From Alteromonas sp. V450 (GTDB taxonomy: Bacteria > Pseudomonadota > Gammaproteobacteria > Enterobacterales > Alteromonadaceae): a stretch of DNA of 64,000 nucleotides. Positions 62,679 through 64,000 of this stretch are shown here, one piece after another. Under the pieces are notes generated by a model. The model searched no databases. It was not told the DNA's origin and saw only the letters and a program-made list of their open reading frames with translations. How positions within the stretch are numbered: position 1 is the first letter of the stretch; every line of letters starts with the position of its first letter. The stretch lies in contig NZ_MODU01000004.1 of the NCBI RefSeq assembly GCF_001885075.1, positions 2,604,001-2,668,000 of the forward strand, read 5' to 3'. The position numbers and the translations under genes are program-made.

Positions 62679-64000
62679 TTAACCCTCTTTCTCTATCGTG
62701 GTCAAACAGTCGCGTAAGATAGGAGCGTAGTTGTATTTGCCAGGGCATACATAAGTACACAATGCCAAATCTTCTTCGTCCAATTCTAAGCAACCCAACG
62801 TCTGAGCACCGTCAGTATCACCAGAAATCAGGTCCCTAAGCAGAAGCGTAGGAATGATATCTAGGGGCATAACGCGTTCGTAATTACCAATTGGAACCAT
62901 AGAACGTTCAGAACCATTGGTAGTTGTTGTCATATCAAATTTCTTGTTGCCACTTAGGTGACCTAAGTAAGCACGAGTCACTGAGTGCTTATCTGAACCT
63001 GGAGTGATCCAGCCAAATAGCTTTTTCTCGCGACCTTCTTTTAGTAGTGAAACTTGGGTGTGGAAACGGCCAAGGAAGCCGTGAACGCCCATCGCTGTTG
63101 TACCGCTAAGTACAGAGCCAGAGATAACACGCACTTCACCGTCTACTTGCTCGTTTGCAGTAAGTTCGGTCAAATCTGCGCCTATTACAGTTCGCACTAG
63201 GCGTGGATTGGTTGCAGCGGGACCCGCAAGTGAAATAACACGACGGTTATCTAGCTCGCCAGAGGTCAGCAATGCACCAATTGCCATAACGTCTTGGTAG
63301 TTGATGTGCCAAACCGTTTTGTTCATGCCAGCAGAATCAAGGAAGTGGATGTGAGTACCCGGTAGGCCCGCAGGGTGAGGACCACCAAATTCTTCAACAT
63401 CAACTGCCGCATCGCCAGTAGCAACTGAAGCACCTGCCGCTTTACAAACGTAAGTCTTGCCGCCGCTCAATTGCGTTAACGCTTTAAGACCATTTACGAA
63501 ATCGTCTTGGCGCTCAGCAATAATCACAGCAGGATCTGCTGCTAGTGGATTAGTATCCATTGCTGTAACAAAAATTGAACTTGGAACAGAGTCCAGCTGT
63601 GGAGATTTGCTGAATGGACGTGTGCGTAACGCTGTCCACATGCCTGACTCTACAAGGATTGACTGAAGCTGCTCACGTGTTGCGCTCGCGATCTGGTCAG
63701 CTGCAATTTTATCAAATGACACAGCATCACTGCCGTTCATTTTGATAACTACAGACTGAAGAACACGTTTTGCACCACGGTTAACCTCTACCACTTCACC
63801 CGCTGCTGGCGCAGTGAATTTAACGCCAGGGTTCTTTTTGTCTTCAAAAAGAACCTGACCTTTTTTCACTACATCGCCAACTTGGACGTGCATGGTAGGG
63901 CGCATACCCACATATTCTTCTCCCAGAATGGCAACGCGCGTTGCAGCAGATGCATCAGCAATCTCCTGCTTTGGCGCTCCCTCAATTGGGAGGTCGAGAC
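62679..64000 (-). CDS. nqrA: Na+-NQR subunit A, 5' end missing
   Basis: Peripheral quinone-associated subunit. The frame is open to base 64000: beyond the in-frame GTG at 63909-63911 it continues upstream as [20 protein letters not shown] and RVAILGEEY, so only about 7 N-terminal residues are missing. Lipoyl-like [17 protein letters not shown], then [19 protein letters not shown] and [20 protein letters not shown] near the C-terminus. The promoter lies outside the window. Confidence 0.95.
   Translation of the reverse strand, partial: LDLPIEGAPKQEIADASAATRVAILGEEYVGMRPTMHVQVGDVVKKGQVLFEDKKNPGVKFTAPAAGEVVEVNRGAKRVLQSVVIKMNGSDAVSFDKIAADQIASATREQLQSILVESGMWTALRTRPFSKSPQLDSVPSSIFVTAMDTNPLAADPAVIIAERQDDFVNGLKALTQLSGGKTYVCKAAGASVATGDAAVDVEEFGGPHPAGLPGTHIHFLDSAGMNKTVWHINYQDVMAIGALLTSGELDNRRVISLAGPAATNPRLVRTVIGADLTELTANEQVDGEVRVISGSVLSGTTAMGVHGFLGRFHTQVSLLKEGREKKLFGWITPGSDKHSVTRAYLGHLSGNKKFDMTTTTNGSERSMVPIGNYERVMPLDIIPTLLLRDLISGDTDGAQTLGCLELDEEDLALCTYVCPGKYNYAPILRDCLTTIEKEG

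Noticed and set aside
63903-63911. Start of nqrA at the in-frame GTG or ATG here
   Set aside because: The open frame continues to the window edge and encodes the expected NqrA N-terminus, so the real start is beyond base 64000.

Overview
The window looks like chromosomal DNA of a marine gammaproteobacterium of the Alteromonas type. I infer this from the gene content and from how closely many proteins recall Escherichia coli families (YihG, YbdG, YeeZ, FldB, YcbL, YafJ, YiaA, RutA-F, RutR). The sodium-pumping NADH dehydrogenase operon and a TonB-dependent receptor inside a catabolic cluster fit the same picture. This is from memory; no search was run. No tRNA, rRNA, CRISPR array, prophage or plasmid gene was seen.

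Left part (1-9.9 kb): the end of an S-formylglutathione hydrolase gene; a three-gene operon of two tandem YihG-type acyltransferases and a YbdG-type mechanosensitive channel; a small membrane protein; a DUF2884 periplasmic protein; a YeeZ-like dehydrogenase; an NSS transporter; a DCC-thioredoxin-like protein overlapping an SDR; and msrA. At 9944-11235 sits an intact IS3-family element with 3-bp target duplications. It landed exactly at the 3' end of a lipoprotein gene and replaced its stop codon.

Middle (12.3-31.5 kb): a PhoD-like phosphoesterase whose only plausible start codon is ATT; fldB; a stand-alone HExxH protein of the CLCA_X/LPD1 type; an orphan ExbD; ygjV, trmN6 and a NAD(P)-binding protein; a dipeptidyl peptidase IV; a large PAS-GGDEF-EAL protein with a small PH-domain partner; a serine/threonine dehydratase; an amidohydrolase-permease-ycbL operon; and a divergent VOC/LysR pair.

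From 31.5 to 36.7 kb, at least six inverted-repeat elements sharing a GGGGTCAGAGTA core sit at gene ends, with no transposase nearby. The same stretch holds yafJ, an unrecognised membrane protein, yiaA, a DUF2145 protein (predicted cysteine hydrolase), a valine-rich secreted protein and a divergent HTH regulator.

From 36.7 to 48.2 kb lies a pyrimidine-degradation island. rutR is divergent from rutABCDEF, followed by a CoA-acylating (methyl)malonate-semialdehyde dehydrogenase, a TonB-dependent receptor and an NCS1 permease. Together they could take uracil or thymine across both membranes, open the ring oxidatively and feed the C3/C4 semialdehyde either to reduction (RutE) or to acetyl-/propionyl-CoA (MmsA).

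Right end (48.3-64 kb): a Crp/Fnr regulator divergent from a sterol-desaturase-family oxygenase; VF530; a metallo-beta-lactamase-fold hydrolase; DUF1653; dinB with a perfect LexA box; a 1195-residue FG-GAP lipoprotein; and the nqrABCDEF-apbE-nqrM operon, cut inside the first codons of nqrA by the window end.
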